A stretch of 64,000 nucleotides of DNA from Pseudomonas schmalbachii (GTDB lineage Bacteria; Pseudomonadota; Gammaproteobacteria; Pseudomonadales; Pseudomonadaceae), in contig NZ_JAELYA010000001.1 in NCBI RefSeq assembly GCF_017589465.1, forward strand, positions 620,001 to 684,000, in the 5' to 3' direction. The notes below the pieces were generated by a model. It made no database searches. It saw only the letters and a program-made list of their open reading frames with translations, and had not been told where the DNA came from. Both the position numbers and the translations under genes were made by a program. The number at the start of each line of letters is the position of its first letter. The stretch's first letter is position 1. Of the stretch, positions 46,396-53,698 are shown in pieces.

Positions 46396-46680
46396 TTATA
46401 AGAGTCTCTCATTGAAGCGCTCCTCCGGGATGTCAGTGGCTTTGCTTGCTCGACGAATCGCCTTGGATTGCGCTGTGGTTAATGGGCCGTCGTCCAGTTC
46501 ATAGCGGGGCAGATAGCGATCAGCCATTTGCCTAAGCGCCAAGTGGGCGAGTTCTGTTTTGCTCAAGCCGGTGGTTTCCATCAACTTCTCGATGGTCGAG
46601 TTGCTGACTCCTGTCGGGGTATCCTGTTTGCGTAACCGCAGAAGGAATCCTTCAGTTTGCTTTTCGGCGGTGAGGGTCAT
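46396..46680 (-). CDS. Antitoxin of the PemK-like pair
   Basis: A 94-residue protein from ATG 46680 (agga 8 bases upstream; ATG 46689 also possible). It has EGFLLRLRKQDTPTGVSNSTIEKLMETTGLSKTELAHLALRQMADRYLP, a ribbon-helix-helix-like N-terminal region, and a loose charged C-terminus that would bind the toxin. The pair is separate from the phage lytic genes and on the opposite strand to its neighbours. Confidence 0.7.
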   Translation of the reverse strand: MTLTAEKQTEGFLLRLRKQDTPTGVSNSTIEKLMETTGLSKTELAHLALRQMADRYLPRYELDDGPLTTAQSKAIRRASKATDIPEERFNERLL

Positions 46681-46847
46681 TTGGTACATCCTACGTTGGG
46701 CAATCCTTGCCAGTTCTAAAGAGCGTCACCCAGATCCTTCTTCATTGGGTGATATCTATTTTATATCAAGTGGTGGTACCAGTCGATAGTGGCACCACCC
46801 AGTCTGGTCAACGCCAAACCTCTGGCAGATCTCTGCTCTAGTCACCG

Positions 46848-46870
46848 AAGCCCACCTCGCGCGGGCTTTT
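46848..46870 (+). terminator. Terminator before the right early promoter
   Basis: AAGCCC and GGGCTT pair around ACCTCGCGC, followed by TTTTCG on the plus strand. It insulates the right early promoter from upstream reading. Confidence 0.65.
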
Positions 46871-46945
46871 TCGTGCCTCCCCCCTCCATCATTCGACATC
46901 TCTGAAATTTCCAGCTCAGAGGAGTGCGAGTCATCTTACAAAATA

Positions 46946-47007
46946 TTCTGCGCTTGACGCAGATTAAGGCCAATGCATAATGAAATAAATTCTGCGCAAT
47001 GCGCAGA
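46946..47007 (+). promoter_or_regulatory. Right early promoter with two repressor operators (PL/OL-like)
   Basis: TTGACG at 46953-46958 and CATAAT at 46975-46980 (16-base gap) form a promoter facing right. TCTGCGCTTGACGCAGA at 46946-46962 covers the -35, and TCTGCGCAATGCGCAGA at 46991-47007, identical to the perfect immunity operator, lies just after the -10. The phage repressor should switch off the right operon here. Confidence 0.8.
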
Positions 47008-47369
47008 TTAAAAATGCAACGCCATCCCATGGTGCATTGGGGCGGCTACCGCTCTTTTCACAACTCGGGAACCTCGCGGCGGATCCCCGGCAACGGGACG
47101 CAGCCATGCGACCAGCTCGCCCAGCGGCATAGCCCTGGAGGGGTTGGACAGCGCGAGCAATAAATTCCGCCCCATGCAGGCTCTGGAACCTGCCGGCTCA
47201 ACGAGCCGCACGCCGATAACGCTGACCTGGTGCGCTGGGCTGCGGGCGTGAGCAAGTCATCGCCCCGCCAGCGTGGCGCGTAACGCTGGCCAGCAAGACC
47301 GAATGCATCACTTCTGCCGCTTCCCTCCGAGGCGGCAGCGGGATGCCACCCACCAGAGGACAACAATGG
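47008..47369 (+). other. Untranslated leader of the right early operon
   Basis: No convincing gene lies in these 360 bases. It is GC-rich with short hairpins, the clearest being CTGCCGC/GCGGCAG near 47312-47337. Lambda-like phages put antitermination or regulatory sites here; nothing diagnostic is seen. Confidence 0.4.
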
Positions 47370-47639
47370 ATGAAGGATTTCGCAAAGCTGTTCCGTTCAG
47401 AGGGCACCGGCCAGGTCCTCGCCCAGATAGTCGACGGAGACCACGGTCCGGAGATCCAGCTCTGCTACGAGATCGATGACCTGATCCGTCGCGTACGTAT
47501 GGCGACATTCATCGATATGCCCCTCGGTTGGGATATGGCCAGGGACGCCCTGAACATGCTGGATGAAGCCAAGGCGCTGGAGATTGCCCGCGAGGGCCAG
47601 ATGGCAAGCCCGTTTTCCATGCTGCCCGGCCGACACTGA
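47370..47639 (+). CDS. Phage hypothetical protein
   Basis: An 89-residue protein from ATG 47370 ([19 protein letters not shown]), with gagga about 10 bases upstream. [37 protein letters not shown] is helical. First gene of the right early operon; family not recognised. Confidence 0.6.
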   Translation: MKDFAKLFRSEGTGQVLAQIVDGDHGPEIQLCYEIDDLIRRVRMATFIDMPLGWDMARDALNMLDEAKALEIAREGQMASPFSMLPGRH

Positions 47640-47661
47640 AAACAACAGGAAGGAACTGCCC

Positions 47662-47862
47662 ATGCTCGTGCTCAATCGCAACCCCGGCCAGACCATCCGC
47701 ATCGGTGACGACATCGTCACCACCATCGTGCGGGTGGACAGCGGCTATCACGTCAAGGTCGGCATCCAGGCGCCAGCGGATCTGCCGGTGCACCGCGAGG
47801 AGATCTACCAGCGGATCCAGGCCGGCATTCCCAAGAAAGCCGCAGAAGGCCGCCAGCCATGA
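47662..47862 (+). CDS. Phage-encoded CsrA/RsmA homologue
   Basis: A 66-residue protein from ATG 47662 with aggaag 8-13 bases upstream. [23 protein letters not shown]...[24 protein letters not shown] is the whole CsrA fold, including the Arg of the RNA-binding VHREEI strand. CsrA binds GGA hairpins near ribosome sites and represses translation. A phage copy could retune host RsmA targets or its own messages. Confidence 0.93.
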   Translation: MLVLNRNPGQTIRIGDDIVTTIVRVDSGYHVKVGIQAPADLPVHREEIYQRIQAGIPKKAAEGRQP

Positions 47863-48101
47863 ACGTCGATATCCACCCTGAAGTGCTGAAAGAGCTCGAG
47901 TACATCGTCGAGCTGCATGCCAAGCACGGCGCACCGAATCCCATGCAGACGGTCGAGCAGCTGGTTGCCTTCGTCTTGGCCTCGATTGCCGACGGCTCCC
48001 GCCGGCCAGGTGCCTGGGAACGGCAGATGCTGGACATGATGGGGCTGGTCGCCAACTGCCCGGAGCATTGCGAGTACCGCAGGCAGTACGGCAGGCCATA
48101 G
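47859..48101 (+). CDS. Phage hypothetical protein
   Basis: An 80-residue protein: [51 protein letters not shown]. It overlaps the csrA-like stop by 4 bases and is clearly coupled. Helical, with [12 protein letters not shown] at the end. No family recognised. Confidence 0.65.
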   Translation: MNVDIHPEVLKELEYIVELHAKHGAPNPMQTVEQLVAFVLASIADGSRRPGAWERQMLDMMGLVANCPEHCEYRRQYGRP

Positions 48102-48566
48102 AACCCCGTAGCGCTGGCGAGACAGTCGCGCGCAGGCCAGCCAGACAGTGCACCTGCCGTGCAACGCCAGCGGGCCGGGAGTGGAGCGGCGACGCTCCCG
48201 GTCGGTATAGCCGCCACCTGTCAGCCCTGCGGGCGCTGACGCCGGACGCGAGTAACCGGCCCGAGGCACCTGCCGGCCAGTGGCAGGCTGCATCGGAGAG
48301 TGATCGGCTGGCCTAGGGTCGCTCCCGAAAAGCGGACTACTCACCCGCCTGTTCCGTCGATCACTCCCCGATGCGGGTACTTCCCTGCCCGCATCCTTGG
48401 CAGTGTTGGACGTTCCTCGCCCGGCCCGCTCCGGCCGGGCACCTTTCCCCTCCCTCGCCGGTTTTCGCATGCCCTGGTGCCCACGGCTGGACCGACCCTC
48501 CTCTGTGGAAACTCATCGCACCAGGGCAGCCGAAATCCGGTGCCTACCCATGCCTGGAGGTGACTC
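48102..48566 (+). other. Structured GC-rich non-coding region
   Basis: No supported gene in 465 bases. Several stems are visible: GATGCGGG/CCCGCATC at 48370-48395, GAGTGATCG/CGATCACTC at 48298-48366 and GCCCGGCC.../GGCCGGGC near 48420-48442. It may be a leader, an operon spacer or an RNA. Frames here are all poor. Confidence 0.45.
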
Positions 48567-48809
48567 ATGCAATGTCGTGCCGAAATCGCGGTGCAGGTCA
48601 TCCGCGATGAAGTCGAATGCCAGCGTCGTGCGGACTGGCCGAGCATCAACCCGGGGGTCGGCATGATCCGCATGGCCTACGCCCTCGGACTGCTCGGCGA
48701 CCTGCAGGAGATCGTCCTGACCCGGTCGCTGATCGAAGCCGTCCGCGATCGCCGCAACGAGCTGCGCCACCAGCGCCATCTCACCCTGATCCAGGGGTGC
48801 GAACCATGA
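48567..48809 (+). CDS. Phage hypothetical protein
   Basis: An 80-residue protein with ggaggtg before ATG 48567: VQVIRDEVECQRRADWPSINPGVGMIRMAYALGLLGDLQEIVLTRSLIEAVRDRRNELRHQR. Small helical phage early protein; no known domain. It overlaps the next gene by 4 bases. Confidence 0.65.
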   Translation: MQCRAEIAVQVIRDEVECQRRADWPSINPGVGMIRMAYALGLLGDLQEIVLTRSLIEAVRDRRNELRHQRHLTLIQGCEP

Positions 48810-49030
48810 TCAGCTGCCCTTCCATTCCCGACCACTTCGCGCCGGTCGAGGAAGTCGCCGGCCGCTCGATCCGCCAGGCCTGCGACCTCGCCCGCCGGCG
48901 CCAGCTCGGCCAGCCCGACCGCATCCTGATCTGCGACGGGCTGATCGTCCTGCGCTACGAGCGGCCGCTGCCGGCCGCCCTGCCCTGCATCGAAGACCCC
49001 GCGACCCTCTACTGGGAGGACGCCTCATGA
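48806..49030 (+). CDS. Phage hypothetical protein
   Basis: A 74-residue protein from ATG 48806: FAPVEEVAGRSIRQACDLARRRQLGQPDRILICDGLIVLRYERPLP. Coupled to both neighbours by 4-base overlaps, so a true gene of the early operon. Unknown family. Confidence 0.65.
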   Translation: MISCPSIPDHFAPVEEVAGRSIRQACDLARRRQLGQPDRILICDGLIVLRYERPLPAALPCIEDPATLYWEDAS

Positions 49031-49647
49031 GCGACAAGCCGTCTATCCCGAAGGGCTACCTGAAGAACGCCATGAACCACCTGGTGCCGGAATCCGAGGT
49101 GCGTAAACAGGACCTGGCGCGCGATCGGGTCGCCCGCAAGTGGGCCATCAAGGCGATCAAGCTGAACGCCGCGCTGACCGCATTCAAGAAGGAGTCCCTG
49201 GCTGACATCGCCAAACTGGTGACCGACTCCGGCAAGCACTACGGCGCGAAGATGGGCGGCACAAAGGGCAACGTGTCGATCATCAGTTACGACGGCCAGT
49301 ACAAGATCGTGCGCCAATACGCCGACCGCATCGCCTTCACCGAGGAGATGGAGGTGGCCAAGAAGCTGGTCCTGGACTGCGTCAACGCCTGGAGCGCAGG
49401 CGCCAACGGCCACCTCAAGGCGGTGGTTCAGCGCGTGTTCAGCCCGAGCAAGCAGGGCCAGATCAGAACCCAGGACGTGCTCGACCTACTCCGTCTGGAG
49501 ATTGACGACGACCGCTGGCGGAAGGCCATGCAGGCGGTGAAGGATTCCATTTTGGTGACCGGAACGGCGGTGTATGTGCGGGTCTACGAACGCATCGGCA
49601 ACACCGACCAATACAAGGCCATCCCCCTCGACCTCGCCGCGGTTTGA
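49027..49647 (+). CDS. DUF3164 family protein
   Basis: A 206-residue protein matching DUF3164: KGYLKNAMNHLVPESEVRKQDLARD, GGTKGNVSIISYDGQYKIVRQYADRIAF, DILVTG-like SILVTGTAVYVRVYERIG. The family occurs in the early regions of Mu-like and other phages. It is thought to be involved in replication or host takeover, without firm proof. Confidence 0.88.
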   Translation: MSDKPSIPKGYLKNAMNHLVPESEVRKQDLARDRVARKWAIKAIKLNAALTAFKKESLADIAKLVTDSGKHYGAKMGGTKGNVSIISYDGQYKIVRQYADRIAFTEEMEVAKKLVLDCVNAWSAGANGHLKAVVQRVFSPSKQGQIRTQDVLDLLRLEIDDDRWRKAMQAVKDSILVTGTAVYVRVYERIGNTDQYKAIPLDLAAV

Positions 49648-49669
49648 CCCGGCATCCCCTGGATATCCC

Positions 49670-50395
49670 ATGACTGCGATCGTATTCGACACTGAAACCA
49701 CTGGCATTGGCCCTCACGACGAGATCATCGAGGCGGGCTGGATCATCCTCCCCGACGACCCGATGGAGTTGAATTCCGAGGAGCCGGCCGTGTACCGGCA
49801 TCATCGCGAGCTGTTCCGTCCCAGCGTGCCAATTGCCCTCGGCGCCATGGCTACCCATCACATCGTCCCGGAGGACCTGGAATTCTGCCGCCCTTCCAGC
49901 GAGTTCAGCCTGCCGCCCGACATCACCTACCTGGTCGGGCACCACGTCGATTTCGACTGGCGCATGGCTGGTCAACCGAATGTGCGGCGGATCTGCACCC
50001 TGGCGCTGAGCCGCACGCTGTTCCCGCAGCTCGACAGCCACACCCAGTCGGCAATGCTCTACCACCTTTTCTCCGGGAACCGCCGCTATATCCGCACGCG
50101 GCTGAAGAGCGCCCATGCGGCACTGGACGATGCAGAGAACTGCCTGCTGCTGCTCACCCGCCTACTCGAGGTGCTGGGCACGTCGCTCGGGGTACACCCG
50201 ACCACCTGGGACGAGCTCTGGCAAATCAGCGAACAAGCCCGAGTGCCGAGCGTCATGCCCTACGGCGTGCACCGTGGCACATCGATCGCCGACTTGCCCG
50301 ACGACTACGTCAGCGAGCTGACTCAGCAATCCGATCTGGATCCTTACCTGCTGCAGGCATTACGCGCCCGGAGGCCTCATGCCCTTGCTGAATGA
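49670..50395 (+). CDS. DEDDh 3'-5' exonuclease
   Basis: A 241-residue exonuclease from ATG 49670: ExoI motif VFDTETTG, ExoII HHVDFDWRM, ExoIII HAALDDAENC with the catalytic His, i.e. the DEDDh group like exonuclease X or DnaQ. The C-terminal MPYGVHRGTSIADLPDDYVSEL is the exodeoxyribonuclease X-like tail that follows a nuclease domain. Likely role: trimming single-stranded ends in phage recombination. Confidence 0.9.
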   Translation: MTAIVFDTETTGIGPHDEIIEAGWIILPDDPMELNSEEPAVYRHHRELFRPSVPIALGAMATHHIVPEDLEFCRPSSEFSLPPDITYLVGHHVDFDWRMAGQPNVRRICTLALSRTLFPQLDSHTQSAMLYHLFSGNRRYIRTRLKSAHAALDDAENCLLLLTRLLEVLGTSLGVHPTTWDELWQISEQARVPSVMPYGVHRGTSIADLPDDYVSELTQQSDLDPYLLQALRARRPHALAE

Positions 50396-50594
50396 CCGCG
50401 ACTACCACCGCACCCTCGTCGACGTGATCGAGGAGGCCGAGCGCCTCGACGATGACCAGTGGGACACGATCCACATCTCTCTGAACAACGGCCGGGAGCT
50501 GCTGCTGATGGCAGTGGTGGGCGACTACCTGGGTCCGCTGGCCAGGGTGCTGGAGGGAATCCACGAACTGCGGGAAGAGGAACGCAAGCTGTGA
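50379..50594 (+). CDS. Phage hypothetical protein
   Basis: A 71-residue acidic protein: NDRDYHRTLVDVIEEAERLDDDQWDTIHISLNNGRELLLMAVVGDYLG. It overlaps the exonuclease end by 17 bases and the RHH gene by 4. Unknown family. Confidence 0.6.
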   Translation: MPLLNDRDYHRTLVDVIEEAERLDDDQWDTIHISLNNGRELLLMAVVGDYLGPLARVLEGIHELREEERKL

Positions 50595-50857
50595 CAAGCC
50601 TTTCAGTCGTCGCCAGTACAGCGCTGGAAAAGCACCGATCGAAGTCACCCAAGCAGGATTCCCGCAACTTGGACAAGTTCATCATCCGGCTACCCGATGG
50701 CATGCGCGATCAGGTGGATGCGATAGCTGCTGCCGGGCACATGAGCATGAACGCCTTCATCGTCCAGGCGATCGAAGAGAAGCTCGCTGGCGGTACCCGC
50801 CAACGGCTGCTGCTCGACGCCCTGGAGCGGGCCTTGAACGCGCAGGAGCCAATCTGA
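50591..50857 (+). CDS. Arc-type ribbon-helix-helix DNA-binding protein
   Basis: An 88-residue protein from a GTG at 50591 that overlaps the upstream stop. RNLDKFIIRLPDGMRDQVDAIAAAGHMSMNAFIVQAIEEKL is an Arc/Mnt ribbon-helix-helix domain (beta strand KFIIRLP, two helices). Phage early regulators of this type bind operators as tetramers; its target is not apparent. Confidence 0.85.
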   Translation: MTSLSVVASTALEKHRSKSPKQDSRNLDKFIIRLPDGMRDQVDAIAAAGHMSMNAFIVQAIEEKLAGGTRQRLLLDALERALNAQEPI

Positions 50858-51102
50858 TGGCCCGCCAATTTCCAATGATCGAATCGCGCGCCCAGGCGAT
50901 CGGCGTAAAACCGAAAGTGCTGGCAGCACGCACCAAGCGCTCACTGAAGAGCATCCGCACGGCGATGGAGAAGCTGGCAGAGCCTTGGACGGATATCGAC
51001 GGCAGCGTCGAAACCGCTCAGGACGAGCTGTTGGCGGCACTGGACCGGTTCGAGGAACACATCAACGGCACGGTCGAGTGGCTGACGGAGGCGGCGGAAT
51101 AA
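50857..51102 (+). CDS. Phage hypothetical protein
   Basis: An 81-residue helical protein: MARQFPMIESRAQAIGVKPKVLAARTKRSLKSIRTAMEKLAEPWTDIDGSVETAQDELLAALDRFEEHI. It starts within the stop of the RHH gene. No family recognised. Confidence 0.6.
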   Translation: MARQFPMIESRAQAIGVKPKVLAARTKRSLKSIRTAMEKLAEPWTDIDGSVETAQDELLAALDRFEEHINGTVEWLTEAAE

Positions 51103-51112
51103 CGAGGTAGAC

Positions 51113-51865
51113 ATGAGCATGCTGTCATCGATCGCCCAGGCCGCCCTGGACAAGGCACGAGCACACCACCAGGATGCGACCTCCCCACCCACGCGCCGGC
51201 CACGGCAACCCTGGTCTGAGGTGGAAGTCGAGCAGCTGGTCGCCCTCTACCCGGACACGCCGATGTACCAGCTGGTGGAGCGCTTCGGCCGCACCGACCA
51301 GAAGATCTACGCCAAGGCCAACAAGCTCGGCCTGCGCCGCAGCGAAGCCTTCCTTGCCAGCCCCTTCGCCGGTCGCATCCGCCCCGGCGCCGAGCTCGGC
51401 AAGGGCACTCGCTTCCAGAAGGGCCACAAGACCTGGAATGCCGGCATCAGCTACCAGGCCGGCGGCCGCGCCCCCGCCACCCGCTTCAAGCCCGGCCAGG
51501 TGAACGGCCGCGCGGCGCAGCTGCTCAAGCCCATCGGCTACGAGCGGGTTACCGACGACGGCATCCTGCAGCGGAAGATCCGCGACGACGGGCCGCCGCA
51601 GCGGCGCTGGAAGTCGGTGCACATGATCCTCTGGGAAGAACAGCACGGGCCGGTACCGGCCGGCCATATGGTCGCCTTCCGCGACGGCAACCGCCGCAAC
51701 TTCGCCCCGGAGAACCTGGTGTTGATCAGCCGCGCGGAGAACATGCAGCGCAACTCCATCCACCGCTACCCGCCCGAGCTGAAGGACGCTATCCGCGCGG
51801 CCGGCAAGCTCAAGCGCACCATCCGGGAGAAAGAACATGAAGAACAAGATCGAGGATCTGCGTAA
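51113..51865 (+). CDS. HNH endonuclease-signature protein
   Basis: A 250-residue protein. N-terminal SANT/HTH-like part (PWSEVEVEQLVALYPDTPMYQLVERFGRTDQKIYAKANKLGLRR), then a basic linker and a C-terminal HNH: VHMILWEEQHGPVPAGHMVAFRDGNRRNFAPENLVLISRAENMQRN, with His-Asn-Asn pattern. Similar phage HNH proteins with an N-terminal DNA-binding part are common; they may be homing-type or DNA-processing nucleases. Confidence 0.88.
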   Translation: MSMLSSIAQAALDKARAHHQDATSPPTRRPRQPWSEVEVEQLVALYPDTPMYQLVERFGRTDQKIYAKANKLGLRRSEAFLASPFAGRIRPGAELGKGTRFQKGHKTWNAGISYQAGGRAPATRFKPGQVNGRAAQLLKPIGYERVTDDGILQRKIRDDGPPQRRWKSVHMILWEEQHGPVPAGHMVAFRDGNRRNFAPENLVLISRAENMQRNSIHRYPPELKDAIRAAGKLKRTIREKEHEEQDRGSA

Positions 51866-52085
51866 CCACCTCTTCGCCACCATCGAAGGCTTGCTCGATC
51901 CGGACAAGCCGCTCGACATCGAGCGCGCCAAAGCGGTCGCGCAGGTCAGCCAGCAACTGATCGAGTCGGCCAAGGTCGAGGTGAAGTTCCTCGAGGTCAC
52001 CGGCGCCCCGGGAACCGGCTTCATCGAACCGGCGCCAGCACTGCCGGCACCGGCTCACCTGCGCTCCGCCGGCGGTGGGAGCTGA
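51837..52085 (+). CDS. Phage hypothetical protein
   Basis: An 82-residue protein: MKNKIEDLRNHLFATIEGLLDPDKPLDIERAKAVAQVSQQLIESAKVEVKFLEVTG, a helical phage family usually found next to HNH genes. It overlaps the HNH gene by 29 bases. Confidence 0.7.
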   Translation: MKNKIEDLRNHLFATIEGLLDPDKPLDIERAKAVAQVSQQLIESAKVEVKFLEVTGAPGTGFIEPAPALPAPAHLRSAGGGS

Positions 52086-52086
52086 C

Positions 52087-52287
52087 ATGAGCCAGGACCA
52101 TCCCTTCTACAGCGGCACCTTCCACGGCCACCACTTCTACTGCATGACCGCGGACGACCGGATCCAGCGCGTCGCCTCGTTCGACCTCGACACCTGCCAC
52201 CGCGCGCTCGCCCTGGGCGGCCTGCAGAAGTCGGTGCGTCAGGCCATCGAACGGCGCATGCGCCAGTTGGAGAGAGCCAGCCAGTAG
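52087..52287 (+). CDS. Phage hypothetical protein
   Basis: A 66-residue protein from ATG 52087: MSQDHPFYSGTFHGHHFYCMTADDRIQRVASFDLDTCHRALALGGLQKSVRQAIERRMRQLERA. His/Cys-rich N-terminus. Two bases after the previous gene. Unknown. Confidence 0.55.
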   Translation: MSQDHPFYSGTFHGHHFYCMTADDRIQRVASFDLDTCHRALALGGLQKSVRQAIERRMRQLERASQ

Positions 52288-52315
52288 GCTGGCAGGGTCC
52301 TCGCCCTCCCCGCCA

Positions 52316-52348
52316 GCCCTCCCTGTCCGACGCACCGGCAGGGAGGGC
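52316..52348 (+). terminator. Long GC hairpin
   Basis: GCCCTCCCTG at 52316-52325 pairs with CAGGGAGGGC at 52339-52348 (perfect 10-base stem). No T run follows at once, although CACCTTTTTCC is about 20 bases on. It could be a terminator/attenuator or an RNA-processing site in the early operon. Confidence 0.5.
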
Positions 52349-52415
52349 GGAACCCCCGCAATAGACACCTTTTTCCTATCAAGCTCAACCGATCACGCCA
52401 CGGCGAGGACTCCCC

Positions 52416-52772
52416 ATGCCCCCTTCTGACTGCATTCCTCACGCCCTGAGTGAGGCCCTGACCTATCTCGACCGACGCCCAGCCATTGTGAGCGCCGGCA
52501 CGGATGCGCTCCGCAGGTTGATTCCCGTCGCCCTTCGCCCAACCGGCCAGGGTGGCGTAATCGGCCGCTTCCTGCTCGGCCTGTACAACGGCCAGGACTA
52601 CCCCTTCGATCTGACCGACCTGCGTCGCCTTGACCTGGCGTTGTTCGACGACTGCCTGCAGGTGCTGCAGATGGATTTCCAACCCGAGGTCGAAGTGCAT
52701 GGCCGCGTCGCCGATGGCCAGGCTATCTGGGCCGAACTGGTGATCCTATGGGCGCCAAGGGAGCCGACATGA
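52416..52772 (+). CDS. Conserved phage protein, DUF7673-like
   Basis: A 118-residue protein: DALRRLIPVALRPTGQGGVIGRFLLGLYNGQDYPFDLTDLRRLDLALFDDCLQVLQMDFQPEVEVH. This compact helical fold is common in Pseudomonas phage early regions and I recall it as DUF7673; the number is from memory. Unknown function. Ribosome site gagga is about 10 bases upstream. Confidence 0.7.
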   Translation: MPPSDCIPHALSEALTYLDRRPAIVSAGTDALRRLIPVALRPTGQGGVIGRFLLGLYNGQDYPFDLTDLRRLDLALFDDCLQVLQMDFQPEVEVHGRVADGQAIWAELVILWAPREPT

Positions 52773-53152
52773 CCTTCCATGCCCCCGAGAAATACCGCGT
52801 GACCGAGGGCAGACTTGGCTCCGACGCGAGCTTCGGCAACAACGGCTACTTCCGCGTCAAACTGCGTCGCGGCCGGCATGAGTTCTTCGTCAATGTGATC
52901 GCTGGCGAGGGTGAGGGCTGGGAGCACGTCTCGGTCTCCCGCCCGCACCAGACGCCCGACTGGGAAATCATGTGCGCGGTGAAGGCGCTGTTCTGGGATC
53001 CCGAAGACGCGGTGATGCAGTTGCACCCGCCGAAGTCCGACTACGTCAATTTCCACCCGCATTGCCTGCACCTGTGGCGGCCGATCGGCTGCGCTATCCC
53101 TCTGCCGCCGTCGTGGATGGTCGGACCGAAACGCATCGAGGAGATCCCATGA
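52769..53152 (+). CDS. Conserved phage protein, DUF7694-like
   Basis: A 127-residue protein from ATG 52769 (ATGA overlap): NNGYFRVKLRRGRHEFFVNVIAGEGEGWEHVSVS, then WEIMCAVKALFWDPEDAVMQLHPPKSDYVNFHPHCLHLWRPIG. The last part is a widespread phage motif that I recall as DUF7694 (from memory). Its function is not known. Confidence 0.75.
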   Translation: MTFHAPEKYRVTEGRLGSDASFGNNGYFRVKLRRGRHEFFVNVIAGEGEGWEHVSVSRPHQTPDWEIMCAVKALFWDPEDAVMQLHPPKSDYVNFHPHCLHLWRPIGCAIPLPPSWMVGPKRIEEIP

Positions 53153-53415
53153 AGTCGACCGGAACTGAGCAATACGACTTGAGCTGGCACCTGGAGCAAG
53201 CTGTTCAGGAGCTGGATGCTGACTCGATCGGCCTGGCGCACAACATGGGTGAAGCCACCCTGGAGCAACTGCATGAGATCGTCGCGTTTGCCGAGCGACT
53301 GAAAGAAGGCGCGCTGGTGGAAATGTACCTTCGCGAGCGACAGGCCAACGGTGATGACGCTCTCCGGCTGATTTTGCCGCCGAAGGGCTATGCCGGCTAT
53401 AGCCCGAAAAGTTGA
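53149..53415 (+). CDS. Phage hypothetical protein
   Basis: An 88-residue protein from ATG 53149: SWHLEQAVQELDADSIGLAHNMGEATLEQLHEIVAFAERLKEGALVEMYLRERQANGDDALRLIL. Helical; coupled by 4-base overlap to the upstream gene. No family recognised. Confidence 0.6.
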   Translation: MKSTGTEQYDLSWHLEQAVQELDADSIGLAHNMGEATLEQLHEIVAFAERLKEGALVEMYLRERQANGDDALRLILPPKGYAGYSPKS

Positions 53416-53420
53416 AAGCC

Positions 53421-53504
53421 GTGGATATCTACATCGTGGCCAACATGCGCCACCTCTGGCTGCAGCCCGAACCCATTCCTTATGCCTGGAGGCGTAGGCC
53501 ATGA
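53421..53504 (+). CDS. Possible 27-residue GTG-started peptide
   Basis: A frame from GTG 53421 (VDIYIVANMRHLWLQPEP) ends at 53504 as an ATGA overlap with the next gene. The overlap suggests coupling, but the size is small and the ribosome site weak (gaaag), so this may be only leader sequence. Confidence 0.25.
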   Translation: MDIYIVANMRHLWLQPEPIPYAWRRRP

Positions 53505-53698
53505 CCGACCTGCACGAATCTGCCGACGAGTTCCGCCAGCAGCACCAGGAACGCTACCTGCACAAGCCCACCGGCCAGCGCTGGGCAGCCGTGGCCTTCA
53601 TCGGTTCCGTCGTGCAGCTGGAGGACGTCGGCGGCCGCCGGCGCAACGCCACCAGCCAGGAACTGCAGAACCGCGACGTTTGGGAGCGCATACCATGA
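53501..53698 (+). CDS. Phage hypothetical protein
   Basis: A 65-residue protein: MTDLHESADEFRQQHQERYLHKPTGQRWAAVAFIGSVVQLEDVGGRRRNATSQELQNRDVWERIP, with ggagg 8 bases upstream. A small beta-type protein overlapping the next gene by 4 bases. Unknown. Confidence 0.6.
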   Translation: MTDLHESADEFRQQHQERYLHKPTGQRWAAVAFIGSVVQLEDVGGRRRNATSQELQNRDVWERIP

